Shown piece after piece: positions 37,805 to 48,582 of a stretch of 64,000 nucleotides of DNA. Below the pieces are notes generated by a model that had not been told where the DNA came from, did no database searches, and saw only the letters and a program-made list of their open reading frames with translations. The stretch spans positions 558,001 to 622,000 of the forward strand of contig NZ_WEGI01000003.1 of the NCBI RefSeq assembly GCF_009604425.1, read 5' to 3'. How positions within the stretch are numbered: position 1 is the stretch's first letter; every line of letters begins with the position of its first letter. A program made the translations under genes and the position numbers. Origin of the DNA: Nocardia aurantia. GTDB lineage: Bacteria; Actinomycetota; Actinomycetes; Mycobacteriales; Mycobacteriaceae.

Positions 37805-37928
37805 GCCCGGCTCCGATCGGCCGGGCAGGTTCGCGAACACGGGTGGGCTCGGACCGACCGGCCGGAGCCCGCCCGTGTCACCGTCGCCGATGCGCGCGTG
37901 AACTCCCGGCCGGACCGGCCGGGAGCTC
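37805..37928. terminator. Three consecutive hairpins between convergent pit operon and glcB
   Basis: Hairpin 1: GCCCGGC/GCCGGGC (37805-37826). Hairpin 2: a 14-bp stem with one G-T pair, ACACGGGTGGGCTC (37837-37850) with GAGCCCGCCCGTGT (37865-37878). Hairpin 3: a near-perfect palindrome GAACTCCCGGCCGG / CCGGCCGGGAGCTC (37900-37928). Together they fill the 154-bp gap and can stop transcription from both sides. Confidence 0.65.
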
Positions 37929-37939
37929 ACGCGGTGTTC

Positions 37940-40123
37940 TCAGTTCTTCGCGGCCAGTGCCTTCGCCTCGCGGCGGCGGCGGTGCAGGATCGGTTCGGTA
38001 TAGCCGTTGGGCTGCGTGCCGCCCTCCAGGATCAGCTCCTTGGCCGCCTGGAACGCGACACTGCCGGCGAAGTCGGGGGCCAGCGGCCGGTACAGCCGGT
38101 CGCCCGCGTTCTGCCGGTCCACCACCGGGGCCATCCGCTCCAGGCTCGCCACCACCTCGGCCTCGGTGATGATGCCGTGGCGCAGCCAGTTCGCCATCAG
38201 CTGGCTCGAGATGCGCAGTGTCGCACGGTCTTCCATGAGCGCGATGTCCTCGATGTCGGGCACCTTGGAGCAGCCGACGCCCTGGTCGATCCAGCGGACC
38301 ACGTAGCCCAGGATCGACTGCGAGTTGTTGTCCAGCTCGGTGCGGATCTCCTCGGCGGTCCAGTTCGGGTCCGCCGCCAGCGGGATCTCGAGGATCTGAT
38401 CGACGGTCGCGCGGGCGCCGCCCTTGGCGATCTCGGCCTGCCGTGCGAACACGTCCACCAGGTGGTAATGGGTGGCGTGCAGGGTGGCGGCGGTCGGCGA
38501 CGGCACCCACGCGGTGGTCGCGCCGGCCCGCGGGTGGCCGATCTTCTGCTTCAGCATGTCGGCCATCAGGTCCGGCATGGCCCACATGCCCTTGCCGATC
38601 TGCGCCTTGTGCGGCAGGCCCGCCTCGAGGCCCTTGTCGACATTCCAGTCCTCGTACGAGGCGATCCACTGCTGCTTCTTCATGTCGGCCTTGCGGACCA
38701 TCGGGCCGGCCACCATGGAGGTGTGGATCTCGTCGCCGGTGCGGTCCAGGAAGCCGGTGTTGATGAACACCACGCGGTCGCGCGCGGCGGCGATGCACGC
38801 CTTCAGGTTGACCGTGGTGCGGCGCTCCTCGTCCATGATGCCGACCTTGAGGGTGTTGCGCGGCAGGCCGAGCACGTCCTCGATCCGGTCGAACAGGTCG
38901 TTGGCGAAGGCCACCTCGTCCGGGCCGTGCATCTTCGGCTTCACGATGTAGACGCTGCCGGTGCGGGAGTTGCTCACCCGGGCGCCGCCGCGCAGCGAGT
39001 GCACCGCGGTCAGCGAGGTGAGCAGGCCGTCCAGGATGCCCTCGGGGATCTCGTTGCCCTCGGCGTCGAGGATCGCGTCCGAGGTCATCAGGTGGCCCAC
39101 GTTGCGGACGAACAGGAGCGACCGGCCGTGCAGCACGAGGTCGGAGCCGTCGAGCGCGGTGTAGACCCGGTCCGGGTTCATGGTCCGGGTGAAGGTCTTG
39201 CCGCCCTTGCTGACCTCCTCGGCCAGCTCGCCCTTCATCAGGCCCAGCCAGTTGTGGTAGCCGAGCACCTTGTCCTCGGCGTCGACGGCGGCCACCGAAT
39301 CCTCGAAGTCCATGATCGTGGTGACCGCGGATTCCAGCACGACGTCCTTGACGCCGGCGGTGTCGGTGGAGCCGATCGGCGAGGACGGGTCGATCTGGAT
39401 CTCGATGTGCAGGCCGTTGTGCCGCAGCAGCACGGAACTCGGCGACGCCGGATCGCCCAGGTAGCCGACCAGCGCGGCGGCGTCGGCCAGGCCGATGCCG
39501 GTGCCGTCCTCGAGGGTGACCTCGAGCTCACCGTCGACGATCTTGTACGCCTGCGAGCCGATGTGCGAGCCGGTGATCAGCGGCACCGCGTCGTCGAGGA
39601 AGTTGCGGGCCCACTCGATGACCTTGTCGCCGCGGACCTTGTTGTAGCCGGAGCCCTTCTCGGCGCCGCCGGTCTCCGGGATGGCGTCGGTGCCGTACAG
39701 CGCGTCGTACAGCGAGCCCCAGCGGGCGTTGGCGGCGTTGATCGCGAACCGGGCGTTCATCACCGGCACCACCAGCTGCGGACCGGCGGTGGTGGCGATC
39801 TCGTCGTCGACGTTCTCCGTGCCGATGGCGAAGTCGGCCGGCTCCTCGGTCAGGTAGCCGATCTCGACCAGGAATTTCTTGTACGCGGCCTTGTCGTAGC
39901 CGGTACCCGGGTTCTCCGCGTGCCAGGCGTCCAGCTTGCCCTGGATCGCGTCGCGCTCGGCGAGCAGTGCGCGGTTGCGCGGGGCGAGTTCGGTGATGAT
40001 CGCCGCGGCACCGGCCCAGAACGCGGCGGAATCTACGCCGGTGCCGGGGATCGCCTGGTTCTCGACGAAGTCGTGGAGAACCGTGGCCACCTGAAGCCCG
40101 CCGACCTGGATCCGCTCTGTCAT
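37940..40123 (-). CDS. glcB: Malate synthase G
   Basis: A 727-aa single-subunit malate synthase that condenses glyoxylate and acetyl-CoA to malate in the glyoxylate shunt. The sequence begins [20 protein letters not shown] and carries [27 protein letters not shown] and [19 protein letters not shown] of isoform G. Length is close to the 741 residues of mycobacterial GlcB. The enzyme lets cells grow on fatty acids and acetate, in keeping with the lipid-degrading genes in the window. Monocistronic. Confidence 0.96.
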   Translation of the reverse strand: MTERIQVGGLQVATVLHDFVENQAIPGTGVDSAAFWAGAAAIITELAPRNRALLAERDAIQGKLDAWHAENPGTGYDKAAYKKFLVEIGYLTEEPADFAIGTENVDDEIATTAGPQLVVPVMNARFAINAANARWGSLYDALYGTDAIPETGGAEKGSGYNKVRGDKVIEWARNFLDDAVPLITGSHIGSQAYKIVDGELEVTLEDGTGIGLADAAALVGYLGDPASPSSVLLRHNGLHIEIQIDPSSPIGSTDTAGVKDVVLESAVTTIMDFEDSVAAVDAEDKVLGYHNWLGLMKGELAEEVSKGGKTFTRTMNPDRVYTALDGSDLVLHGRSLLFVRNVGHLMTSDAILDAEGNEIPEGILDGLLTSLTAVHSLRGGARVSNSRTGSVYIVKPKMHGPDEVAFANDLFDRIEDVLGLPRNTLKVGIMDEERRTTVNLKACIAAARDRVVFINTGFLDRTGDEIHTSMVAGPMVRKADMKKQQWIASYEDWNVDKGLEAGLPHKAQIGKGMWAMPDLMADMLKQKIGHPRAGATTAWVPSPTAATLHATHYHLVDVFARQAEIAKGGARATVDQILEIPLAADPNWTAEEIRTELDNNSQSILGYVVRWIDQGVGCSKVPDIEDIALMEDRATLRISSQLMANWLRHGIITEAEVVASLERMAPVVDRQNAGDRLYRPLAPDFAGSVAFQAAKELILEGGTQPNGYTEPILHRRRREAKALAAKN

Positions 40124-40236
40124 CTACTGCCTCATTTCGAGAAAGCCGGATGGATTTAGTACGCCTGTCATGTTACCCGGCAGTAGATGCCGGTCGGCAG
40201 GGCCTGTGACCATATGCATTCCCGTCCGGGACCGGT

Positions 40237-41133
40237 TCACTCCCCGGCGAGTGCCCCGGCGTCGGCGAGCAGGATCTCGGTGGCGGCCAGCAGCCGCTCC
40301 CGCAGCGGGCCCGCCCGCTCGGCCAGCCGGGATTGTTCCCGCACATAGTCCGCCCGGCCGGCCGGAGTCTCGACCGGGATCGGGGCGTAGCCGAGTCCGG
40401 ACAGGTCGTAGGGGCTGGCCCGCATATCGAGATCGCGTGCGGCGCAAGCGAGTTCGAAGCAGTCCAGCAGCAGGTCGGAGTCGATCAGCGGGATCAGCTT
40501 GAAGCCCCACTTGTACAGGTCCATGGTCGCGTGCAGGCAGCCCGGCTGTTCGCGGCGCACCTGGTCGGCGCGGGTCAGCGGCTCGGCGTTGCGCGGCGCG
40601 GCCGCCGGGGTGAAGAACCGGTAGGCGTCGAAATGTGTGCAGCGCAACGGCATCGAGTCCACCACCGCGTCGGTGCCCGCGCCGCCCAGCCGCAGCGGCA
40701 GCTGGCGGTGCCGGACCTCGTCGGTGCGGTACACCATCGCCCATTCGTGCAGGCCGAAACAGGACAGCTGCGCGGGCCGGGACGCGGTGGCGCGCAACAG
40801 ATCCGCCACGAAGGCGACGGTGTCGCGGCGGGCCGCCAGGAAGGCGGGATCGGCGGTCCGCGCGGACCCGTCACCCGGCGCCTCGTGGTAGCCGCGCGCG
40901 CCCGCGAACTCGGGCGCGTTCGCCAGCGCGACGCCGTAGCCGGGATGCCAGCGCCGCAACTGCGCGGGCTTGTGCCCGTAATAGGTGAACAGGAAGTCGA
41001 TCACCGGATGCTTCGTGCCGGCCGCCCGCCGGTCGAGATACGCGCCGATCAGCGCGTCGACCCGCAGCCGGTGCGTGGCCGCCCGGGCCCGCCATTCGGG
41101 CTCGGGCAGCACGCGCACGCGGTCGGCGCTCAT
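40237..41133 (-). CDS. Conserved actinobacterial protein (often named 3-methyladenine DNA glycosylase)
   Basis: A 298-aa soluble protein. Conserved stretches are PVIDFLFTYYGHKPAQLRRW, CFGLHEWAMVYR, LPLRLG and CTHFDAYRFFTP. Databases commonly label this family 3-methyladenine DNA glycosylase, but I see no helix-hairpin-helix or known AlkA/Tag/AAG motif, so that label is doubtful. Conserved His, Tyr and Asp residues suggest an enzyme. ATG 41133 overlaps the stop of the CNNM gene (ATGA), so it is the last gene of that operon. Confidence 0.65.
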   Translation of the reverse strand: MSADRVRVLPEPEWRARAATHRLRVDALIGAYLDRRAAGTKHPVIDFLFTYYGHKPAQLRRWHPGYGVALANAPEFAGARGYHEAPGDGSARTADPAFLAARRDTVAFVADLLRATASRPAQLSCFGLHEWAMVYRTDEVRHRQLPLRLGGAGTDAVVDSMPLRCTHFDAYRFFTPAAAPRNAEPLTRADQVRREQPGCLHATMDLYKWGFKLIPLIDSDLLLDCFELACAARDLDMRASPYDLSGLGYAPIPVETPAGRADYVREQSRLAERAGPLRERLLAATEILLADAGALAGE

Positions 41134-42194
41134 TCCGCGATCCGGTGGGTGGCGTCGCGGACGGTGCCCACGAACTCCTCCACCAGGTCCTCGAGGGCGA
41201 CGATGCCCACCGTGTTGCCGCGGGTGTCGACCACGCGGCCGAGGTGGCTGTTGGTGCGGCGCAGCCGGGCCAGCGCCTCGAACAGCGTGGTGCCGCTGCC
41301 GACCGTCGGCAGCGGCCGGATATCGGACCGCGGGATCGGTGTGGCCGGACCGGCGGTATCGTCGGCGACCTTGTCCAGCACGTCCTTGACGTGCAGGTAG
41401 CCGACCAGCGAGCCGTCGTCGGCGCGGACCGGGTAGCGGGAGAAACCGGTCTCGGCGACCGCGGATTCGATATCGCCGAGGGTGGTGCCGTCGCCGCGCA
41501 GCGGTACCGACCGGGTTCGGGCCAGCGACACCATCACATCGGCGACGATCCGGTCGGTGGTGCCCAGCGCCTGGGTGAGTCGGCGGTGCTCCTCCTCGTC
41601 GAGCAGGCCCTCGGAGCGGGACTCGCCGATCATCTCGGCCAGCTCCACCGAGGACACGGTCGCGTCGAGTTCGTCCTTCGGCTCGATCCGCAGCGCCCGC
41701 AGCGACAGGTTCGCGGCCAGGTTGTACAGCGTGATCAGCGGCCGAGCGACCCGCAGCCACCACAGCAGCACCGGGACCAGCAGCAGCGCGACCCGCTCCG
41801 GCCCGGCGAGGGCGATGTTCTTCGGGATCATCTCGCCCAGCAGCATGTGCAGGACCACCACGAGAACCAGCGCGACCGCGAACGACACCGGATGCTGCAC
41901 CTGTTCGGGCACCCGCACCAGCTCGAACACCGGATGCAGCAGCCGCCCGGCCGCGGGCTCGCCGATCCGGCCCAGCAGCAGCGAGCAGATCGTCACGCCG
42001 AGCTGGGCGGCGGCCAGCATCATCGACAGATGCTCACCGGCCCGGATGACCGTGTTGGCGCCGCGCTTGCCCTGGGCCGCCAGCGATTCCAGCCGGTCGC
42101 GACGGGCGGAGATCAGGGCGAACTCCGCGCCGACGAACAGCGCGTTGCCGCCGACCAGCACCAGCGTCAGCAGGACGGGGAAGAACTCACTCAT
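41130..42194 (-). CDS. CNNM/CBS-domain membrane protein (Rv1841c-like)
   Basis: A 354-aa membrane protein. The N-terminal CNNM (DUF21) domain has about four helices (VLLTLVLVGGNALFVGAEFA, GVTICSLLLGRIGEP). A CBS pair (~205-350) with VMVSLARTRSV, GFSRYPVR and EDLVEEFVG follows. It lacks the CorC_HlyC tail found in its neighbour. Relatives transport or sense Mg2+/Co2+. It starts 8 nt inside the end of the next upstream gene and overlaps the downstream gene by 4 nt, forming a tightly coupled operon. Confidence 0.85.
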   Translation of the reverse strand: MSEFFPVLLTLVLVGGNALFVGAEFALISARRDRLESLAAQGKRGANTVIRAGEHLSMMLAAAQLGVTICSLLLGRIGEPAAGRLLHPVFELVRVPEQVQHPVSFAVALVLVVVLHMLLGEMIPKNIALAGPERVALLLVPVLLWWLRVARPLITLYNLAANLSLRALRIEPKDELDATVSSVELAEMIGESRSEGLLDEEEHRRLTQALGTTDRIVADVMVSLARTRSVPLRGDGTTLGDIESAVAETGFSRYPVRADDGSLVGYLHVKDVLDKVADDTAGPATPIPRSDIRPLPTVGSGTTLFEALARLRRTNSHLGRVVDTRGNTVGIVALEDLVEEFVGTVRDATHRIAE

Positions 42195-43560
42195 GGCTCA
42201 GCTCCCACAGCGCGAGCGCGGCGGCGTCGACCGGGGACAGCAGCACCCGGTCGATGCGGCGGCCGTCCATCCGCTCCACGGTGGCCAGCCAGCCGCCGTC
42301 GGTGTGCGGATCCAGCGGTTCGACGCCGGGCTGGGGCAGCAGCACCTCGTCACCGACCACCGGGATGCGGCCGAGCCGGGTCAGCACCAGGCCGCCGAGG
42401 GTCTCGTACTCGCCCTCGGGCGCGTCGTAGCCGGTGGCGCGGGCCACCTCGTCGATGCGCAGCAGGCCCGAGCAGTTCCAGCCGACGCCGGCGCGGCGGA
42501 CGTCGAGTTCCTCCTCGTCGTGCTCGTCGCGGACGTCGCCGAGGATCTCCTCGATGATGTCCTCCATCGTCACCAGGCCCGCGGTGCCGCCGTACTCGTC
42601 GACCACGATCGCCACCTGCATACCGTCGGCGCGGACGCGTTCGAGCACCTCGTCGCCGTCGAGGCTGGCGGGCACGATCGGCACCGGGCGGGCCAGATTC
42701 TGCAGGCGGATGGTGTTGCGCTGCGAGATCGGATAGCGGAAGGCCTGTTTGATATGCACGATGCCGAGGGTGTTGTCCAGGTCGCCGTCGACCACCGGGA
42801 ACCGGGAGTAGCCGGTGCGGGCGGCGGCGGCGATGAGGTCGGTGATGGTGCTGTCGCGTTCCAGCGACTCGATCTTCACCCGCGGGGTCATCAGTTCCTC
42901 GGCGCTGCGGTCGCCGAATTCCAGCGATCGGTCCACCACCTGCGCGGTGCGCTGATCGAGCACGCCGCGCTGCGCGGAGGTGCGGACCAGTGAACCGAGC
43001 TCCTCGGCGGAGCGGGCCGAGCGCAGTTCCTCGGCCGGTTCGACGCCCATTCGGCGTACCGCCCAGTTGGCGGCGCCGTTGAGCAGTTTGATCAGCCACG
43101 AGAAGGTGGTGGAGAAGGCGATCATCGGGCCGGCGGAGAACCGGGCGGCGCCCAGCGGGGAGGCGATGGCGATGTTCTTCGGGACCAGTTCGCCGTAGAT
43201 CATCGACAGCGAGGTGGCCAGCACCAGCGCCAGCGTGATCGAGATGCCGTGCGCCGCAGCGGAACCCAGCCCGATGGCGGTGCACAGCGGCTCGAACAGC
43301 CGGGCCAGCACGGGTTCGGCGATGTAACCGGTGACCAGCGTGGTGATGGTGATGCCGAGTTGTGCGCCGGACAGCTGGAAGGAGAGGGTGTGATGCGCGT
43401 GGCGGACCTGCCGGGCCCGCCGGTCGCCGCCCCTCGCGTGCGCCTCGACGGTGCTGCGTTCCAGGGTGGTCAGCGAGAATTCCGCGGTGACGAACAGCGC
43501 GGTGCCCAGGGTGAGTGCGACGAAACCCACCAGACTGAGCAGGGTGATCAGAACCGTCAT
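42187..43560 (-). CDS. CNNM/CBS/CorC_HlyC membrane protein (Rv1842c-like)
   Basis: A 457-aa protein with a CNNM domain (LITLLSLVGFVALTLGTALF, GAQLGITITTLVTGYIAEP), a CBS pair (~200-340; SRFPVVDGDLDN, VDEYGGTAGLVTMEDIIEEI) and a C-terminal CorC_HlyC transporter-associated domain (GEYETLGGLVL). Members affect Mg2+ efflux or homeostasis. ATG 43560 is used; a GTG at 43572 is possible. It overlaps the following CNNM gene by 8 nt, so the pair probably acts together, perhaps as a heteromer. Confidence 0.86.
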   Translation of the reverse strand: MTVLITLLSLVGFVALTLGTALFVTAEFSLTTLERSTVEAHARGGDRRARQVRHAHHTLSFQLSGAQLGITITTLVTGYIAEPVLARLFEPLCTAIGLGSAAAHGISITLALVLATSLSMIYGELVPKNIAIASPLGAARFSAGPMIAFSTTFSWLIKLLNGAANWAVRRMGVEPAEELRSARSAEELGSLVRTSAQRGVLDQRTAQVVDRSLEFGDRSAEELMTPRVKIESLERDSTITDLIAAAARTGYSRFPVVDGDLDNTLGIVHIKQAFRYPISQRNTIRLQNLARPVPIVPASLDGDEVLERVRADGMQVAIVVDEYGGTAGLVTMEDIIEEILGDVRDEHDEEELDVRRAGVGWNCSGLLRIDEVARATGYDAPEGEYETLGGLVLTRLGRIPVVGDEVLLPQPGVEPLDPHTDGGWLATVERMDGRRIDRVLLSPVDAAALALWELSHE

Positions 43561-43804
43561 GTTCAGCACCACCGGAGCGGGGGCGAGAACGATTCGGTGA
43601 CGGGGGCGCCGGGTTTGTCACCCGGCTCGGTAGAGGAGCCCTCCTGTGTGGCGCCCTCGGACGCGGGTGACAACTTGTTCCTTTCGCACGCTTGGTCCAC
43701 GGATGTACCGGGCGGTGAGGAGGATCTCGCCCCCCGCGCCCGGCGTCACCCATGCTACCGGCACCGGCCGACACGTTCTCGGCCGCCGCACACCGGCGCC
43801 CGGC
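43561..43804 (-). promoter_or_regulatory. Promoter and ~190-nt leader of the CNNM operon
   Basis: On the minus strand a TAGCAT -10-like box lies near 43756-43751, leaving a ~190-nt leader before ATG 43560. A small hairpin GCCGGGT/ACCCGGC (43608-43626) lies inside it. Mg2+ transport genes can carry M-box riboswitches; I looked and did not find the M-box core here. Confidence 0.3.
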
Positions 43805-45418
<1,614 letters not shown>

Positions 45419-45507
45419 TCAGCGGCCGTAGATCGGCAGATCCGTGGTGGACACGTCGAATCCGAGCGGGTCGAGGTTCGCCGGCGCATGGCATCGCTCC
45501 GGACGAC

Positions 45508-47094
45508 TCAACGGCCGGGACGGGTGCGGCGGTAGCCGGGGAAGGTGCGCTTGCCGGGGCGGCGGGTGCCGGGATCGGCCGGGGGGCGGGTTTCGGTGGT
45601 CTCCGGCGGGGGTGCGGTGGGGTCTGGTACCGGCGTGCCCGGTGGGCGGCGGGCGCCGGTCAGTGCTGCCAGTGCGGGATCGCCTGGGCGCGTGCGTAAT
45701 TCGTCGTAGGTGATCTCGGCGTTCGCGAGTAGGGTTGCGGTGGTTGCCTGTTCGTCCGGTGTCACCAGGGTTACGACCAGGCCGGTGGCGCCCGCGCGGG
45801 CGGTGCGGCCCGCGCGATGGATGTAGTCCTTGCCGTCCTGGGGCGGATCCACGTGCAGCACAAGGGATATGTCGTCGACGTGCAGGCCGCGGGCCGCGAC
45901 GTCGGTGGCGACCAGGACCGACGTCGTGCCGTCGGCGAAGGCGGTCAGCGCCCGGGTGCGCTGGTTCTGGGTCCGGCCGCCGTGCAGGGTCGCCGCCGGG
46001 ATGCCCACCTCGCGTAGTTGGCGGGCGAGCTTGTCGGCACCGAATTGCGTGCGCGCGAACAACAATGTGCGTCCCGCGCGTGCCGCGATCTCGGCCGTCA
46101 CGGTCCGCTTGTCGGCCTGGCGCACCAGCAGTAGGTAATGTGCCGCCGACGCTGAATTCGGCCCGCCCACAACCTTGTTCGCGGTGCCGGCGCTTGCGGT
46201 GGGTGGATCGATGTGATCCGAGTCGTCGCCGACGCGGTCTCCGGCCGAATTGCCCTGGGCCGCAGGCCCTGTCGCGGGGCCTGGTGTGACCTCGGCGCCG
46301 GACGCGGCCGACATGCCTGCCCGTGCTTCGCCGCGCCCGATGGGCGGCTCGGTGCCGTCGATGGCCGAGTCGGTCTGCGTCGACGAAAATCGTTGGGATG
46401 CAGGGGAATAGGTCGCGGGTTCGGTGATCGTGCTCGGTGTGGGTGCCGGGGTCGCGGGGATCGCGTGGTGGATCGGGGTGCGGAGGTAGCGGGTGGTCAG
46501 GGTGTCGACGGCGGCGTCGAGGGTGGCGGAGAAGAGGAGGTGCTGGGCGTCGGCGGGGATGTGGTCGAGCAGGGTGGTGACCTGGTCGAGGAAGCCGAGT
46601 TCGGCCATGTGGTCGGCCTCGTCGACGGTGACCACGCGGATCGCGTCCAGGCGGACGGCGGCCTGCGCGATCAGGTCGGCGAGGCGGCCGGGGGTGGCGA
46701 CGAGGATGTCGGCGCCGCGGGCGAGGCGGTCGATCTGTCGTTTGATCGGGACGCCGCCGACCGCCGTGGCCAGGCGCAGGCCGAGGGCGAGGGCGGGTTC
46801 GTCGAGGGCGCGCTCGATCTGCAGGGCCAGTTCGCGGGTGGGGGCCAGGATCAGGCCGCGGGGTTTCTTCGGGGCCGAGGCGCCGCGGGTGAGGCGGACC
46901 AGCATCGGCAGGCCGAAGGCGAGGGTCTTGCCGGAGCCGGTGGCGGCCCGGCCGAGGACGTCGTGGCCGGCCAGGATGTCGGGGATGACGGCGGCCTGAA
47001 TCGGGAACGCGCTCTCCAGGCCGTCCCGGCGCAGCGCCTGCACCAGCAGCGGGGGCAGGCCGAGATCGGCGAATTTCGCCGGGGCGTCAGGCAC
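45508..47094 (-). CDS. DEAD-box RNA helicase with long interdomain insert
   Basis: A 528-aa superfamily 2 helicase. RecA1 shows the Q region FADLGLPPLLVQAL, AATGSGKT (Walker A, Lys56), PTRELA, VDEADHMAELG and FSAT. RecA2 shows LLFARTQFGADKLAR, TDVAARGLHV and HRAGRTARAG. Between them is a ~85-residue Ser/Thr/Pro/Ala-rich insert (~213-300), far longer than the usual short linker. The C-terminus is Pro/Thr/Arg-rich. Likely unwinds structured RNA in ribosome assembly, decay or cold adaptation. Its start overlaps the end of the M56 gene by 8 nt. Confidence 0.9.
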   Translation of the reverse strand: MPDAPAKFADLGLPPLLVQALRRDGLESAFPIQAAVIPDILAGHDVLGRAATGSGKTLAFGLPMLVRLTRGASAPKKPRGLILAPTRELALQIERALDEPALALGLRLATAVGGVPIKRQIDRLARGADILVATPGRLADLIAQAAVRLDAIRVVTVDEADHMAELGFLDQVTTLLDHIPADAQHLLFSATLDAAVDTLTTRYLRTPIHHAIPATPAPTPSTITEPATYSPASQRFSSTQTDSAIDGTEPPIGRGEARAGMSAASGAEVTPGPATGPAAQGNSAGDRVGDDSDHIDPPTASAGTANKVVGGPNSASAAHYLLLVRQADKRTVTAEIAARAGRTLLFARTQFGADKLARQLREVGIPAATLHGGRTQNQRTRALTAFADGTTSVLVATDVAARGLHVDDISLVLHVDPPQDGKDYIHRAGRTARAGATGLVVTLVTPDEQATTATLLANAEITYDELRTRPGDPALAALTGARRPPGTPVPDPTAPPPETTETRPPADPGTRRPGKRTFPGYRRTRPGR

Positions 47095-48028
47095 GGAACA
47101 ACCGGCTCAGTTCGACCAGCCAGGGGATCGCCACCGCGAGGGTGGGCACGACCAGGATCGCGGCCGCCGCCAGATAGGCGACCGAGGCGATGCGCGGATC
47201 GCCGAGCGGGCCGGCCAGGCGCTGGATGCGGATCAGGGTGGTGGGGCCGCCGACGGCCATCGCGCCTTGCGGCGCGGTGGAATTCGAGCAGGCGACCAGT
47301 GCGCGGGCCAGGGGAGTGGGTCCGGTGGCCTTCACCGCGGTGTCGTCGGCCAGCAGTTCGATCAGCAACTTCACCGAATCCAGCGCGGATTTGCTGCGGA
47401 CCACGCGGGGGAACGCCTCGTGCGCGGCGGTGAACGCCTCCAGGACCAGATCGTGCCGGGCGCGCAGGTGGGAGCGTTCGTGGCTGACGATCGCGGTCAG
47501 TTCGGATTCGGTCAGGCTGGTGAAGGTGCCCTGGCTGAGCACGACGCGGCGGCGCAGGCCGGGCAGGCAGTAGGCGATCGGTTCCGCGGCGGCGAGCACC
47601 CGGATGTCGGCGGCCCGATGCTGATCGGCGCTGCCCTGGTCGAGCAGATCCACCAGCATGCGGTGCCGGGCCCGGCGGCGGCGGGTGTGCACGCCGACCC
47701 GGATCACGGCCCAGATCAGCCGGGCGCCGACCAGCAGGGTGAGCGCGAAGACGACGACGTAGATCAGCCACAGCGGCAGGCCGAGCGCGGCGATCTCCTT
47801 GGTGGGCGAGGTGGTGGGCCGGCCGTTCGGGCCGGGAACCAGCAGCAGGCTCGCGATCGCGAGACCCGAACCGAACGCGCTCAGCACGGCCGCGAGCGCC
47901 ACCGACTGCCACAACACCAACGCGGCCCGCGGGGTCCGGTACGGCCACGCCGCTCTCCCGAGCAGGGCAGGCACCGGTCCCGCGAGCAACAAGGCGAGAC
48001 CGGCGAAGATCGGCGCGGTTGCGTTCAT
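47087..48028 (-). CDS. M56-family (BlaR1-like) membrane metallopeptidase (Rv1845c-like)
   Basis: A 313-aa membrane protein with about four helices. The zinc motif is His183-Glu184-x2-His187 (SHERSHLRA), in a cytoplasmic gluzincin domain. It lacks the penicillin-binding sensor domain of staphylococcal BlaR1, so the signal is different or comes from a partner. In M. tuberculosis, Rv1845c (BlaR) and BlaI (Rv1846c) are adjacent in the same way. The predicted action is cleavage of the BlaI-like repressor encoded just upstream. Confidence 0.85.
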   Translation of the reverse strand: MNATAPIFAGLALLLAGPVPALLGRAAWPYRTPRAALVLWQSVALAAVLSAFGSGLAIASLLLVPGPNGRPTTSPTKEIAALGLPLWLIYVVVFALTLLVGARLIWAVIRVGVHTRRRRARHRMLVDLLDQGSADQHRAADIRVLAAAEPIAYCLPGLRRRVVLSQGTFTSLTESELTAIVSHERSHLRARHDLVLEAFTAAHEAFPRVVRSKSALDSVKLLIELLADDTAVKATGPTPLARALVACSNSTAPQGAMAVGGPTTLIRIQRLAGPLGDPRIASVAYLAAAAILVVPTLAVAIPWLVELSRLFRA

Positions 48029-48081
48029 GCTCAGCTCACTGCGTTGTGGGGGCTCCTGGCGGCCGAGTCCGCGGGCACACG

Positions 48082-48504
48082 TTACTGCGGCGGGGTAACT
48101 CCGGTGTCCTCGTCGTCGGTCGTGGTGCGTGCGGTCTCGGTTGCTTCGAGCTTAGCGAGTGCCTCGCGCAGCGCGGCAGCCTCGTCCTTGCCGACCTGTT
48201 CCACGAAGTGCACGAGCGCGGCGCGGCGGCTGCCCACCTCGTCGGCCTGCTGCAACGCGTCGACCATCAGACTGGCGACCAGTTCGTCGCGGGTGTGCAC
48301 GGGTGCGTACCGATGCGCGCGATCGTCGCGCTGCTGCACGACCAGATTCTTCTTCGCCAGCCGTTGCAGCACGGTCATCACCGTGGTGTACGCGAGTTCG
48401 CGGCGCGCCGCGAGGGCCTCGTGAACCTGCCGCACCGTCTGTGGTTCGTCGGCCGACCACAACTGGTCCATGACCGCTTTCTCGAGTTCACCAAGACCTG
48501 CCAT
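48082..48504 (-). CDS. BlaI/MecI-type transcriptional repressor (Rv1846c-like)
   Basis: A 140-aa winged-helix repressor. GELEKAVMDQLWSADEPQTV, then ALAARRELAYTTVMTVLQRL, KKNLV and RYAPVHTRDEL are the BlaI/MecI pattern. The mycobacterial protein represses blaC, its own operon and ATP-synthase-linked genes. AGGAGG lies directly before ATG 48504. TAGTCTAC and GTACTACA stretches just upstream (48510-48550) could belong to its own operator. The start of this gene faces no close gene. Confidence 0.88.
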   Translation of the reverse strand: MAGLGELEKAVMDQLWSADEPQTVRQVHEALAARRELAYTTVMTVLQRLAKKNLVVQQRDDRAHRYAPVHTRDELVASLMVDALQQADEVGSRRAALVHFVEQVGKDEAAALREALAKLEATETARTTTDDEDTGVTPPQ

Positions 48505-48582
48505 TCCTCCTAGTCTACGGAGGCAACGACGCAAATGCGTACTACAGGTCGTCGTAACCAGTCGGTAACCGTGTGGTATTTT

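Noticed and set aside
37718-40159. 813-codon plus-strand frame across glcB
   Set aside because: Antisense shadow of malate synthase with a composition typical of shadow frames and no recognisable domain.
43561-43804. M-box (Mg2+) riboswitch before the CNNM genes
   Set aside because: A GGTGAGGAGG stretch lies on the opposite strand only, and the conserved M-box core was not found in the leader sense.
45419-45510. Short coding-like stretch LSRPERCHAPANLDPLGFD after the helicase
   Set aside because: It overlaps the helicase stop in another frame, has no ATG/GTG or SD, and could be a chance frame or a relic.
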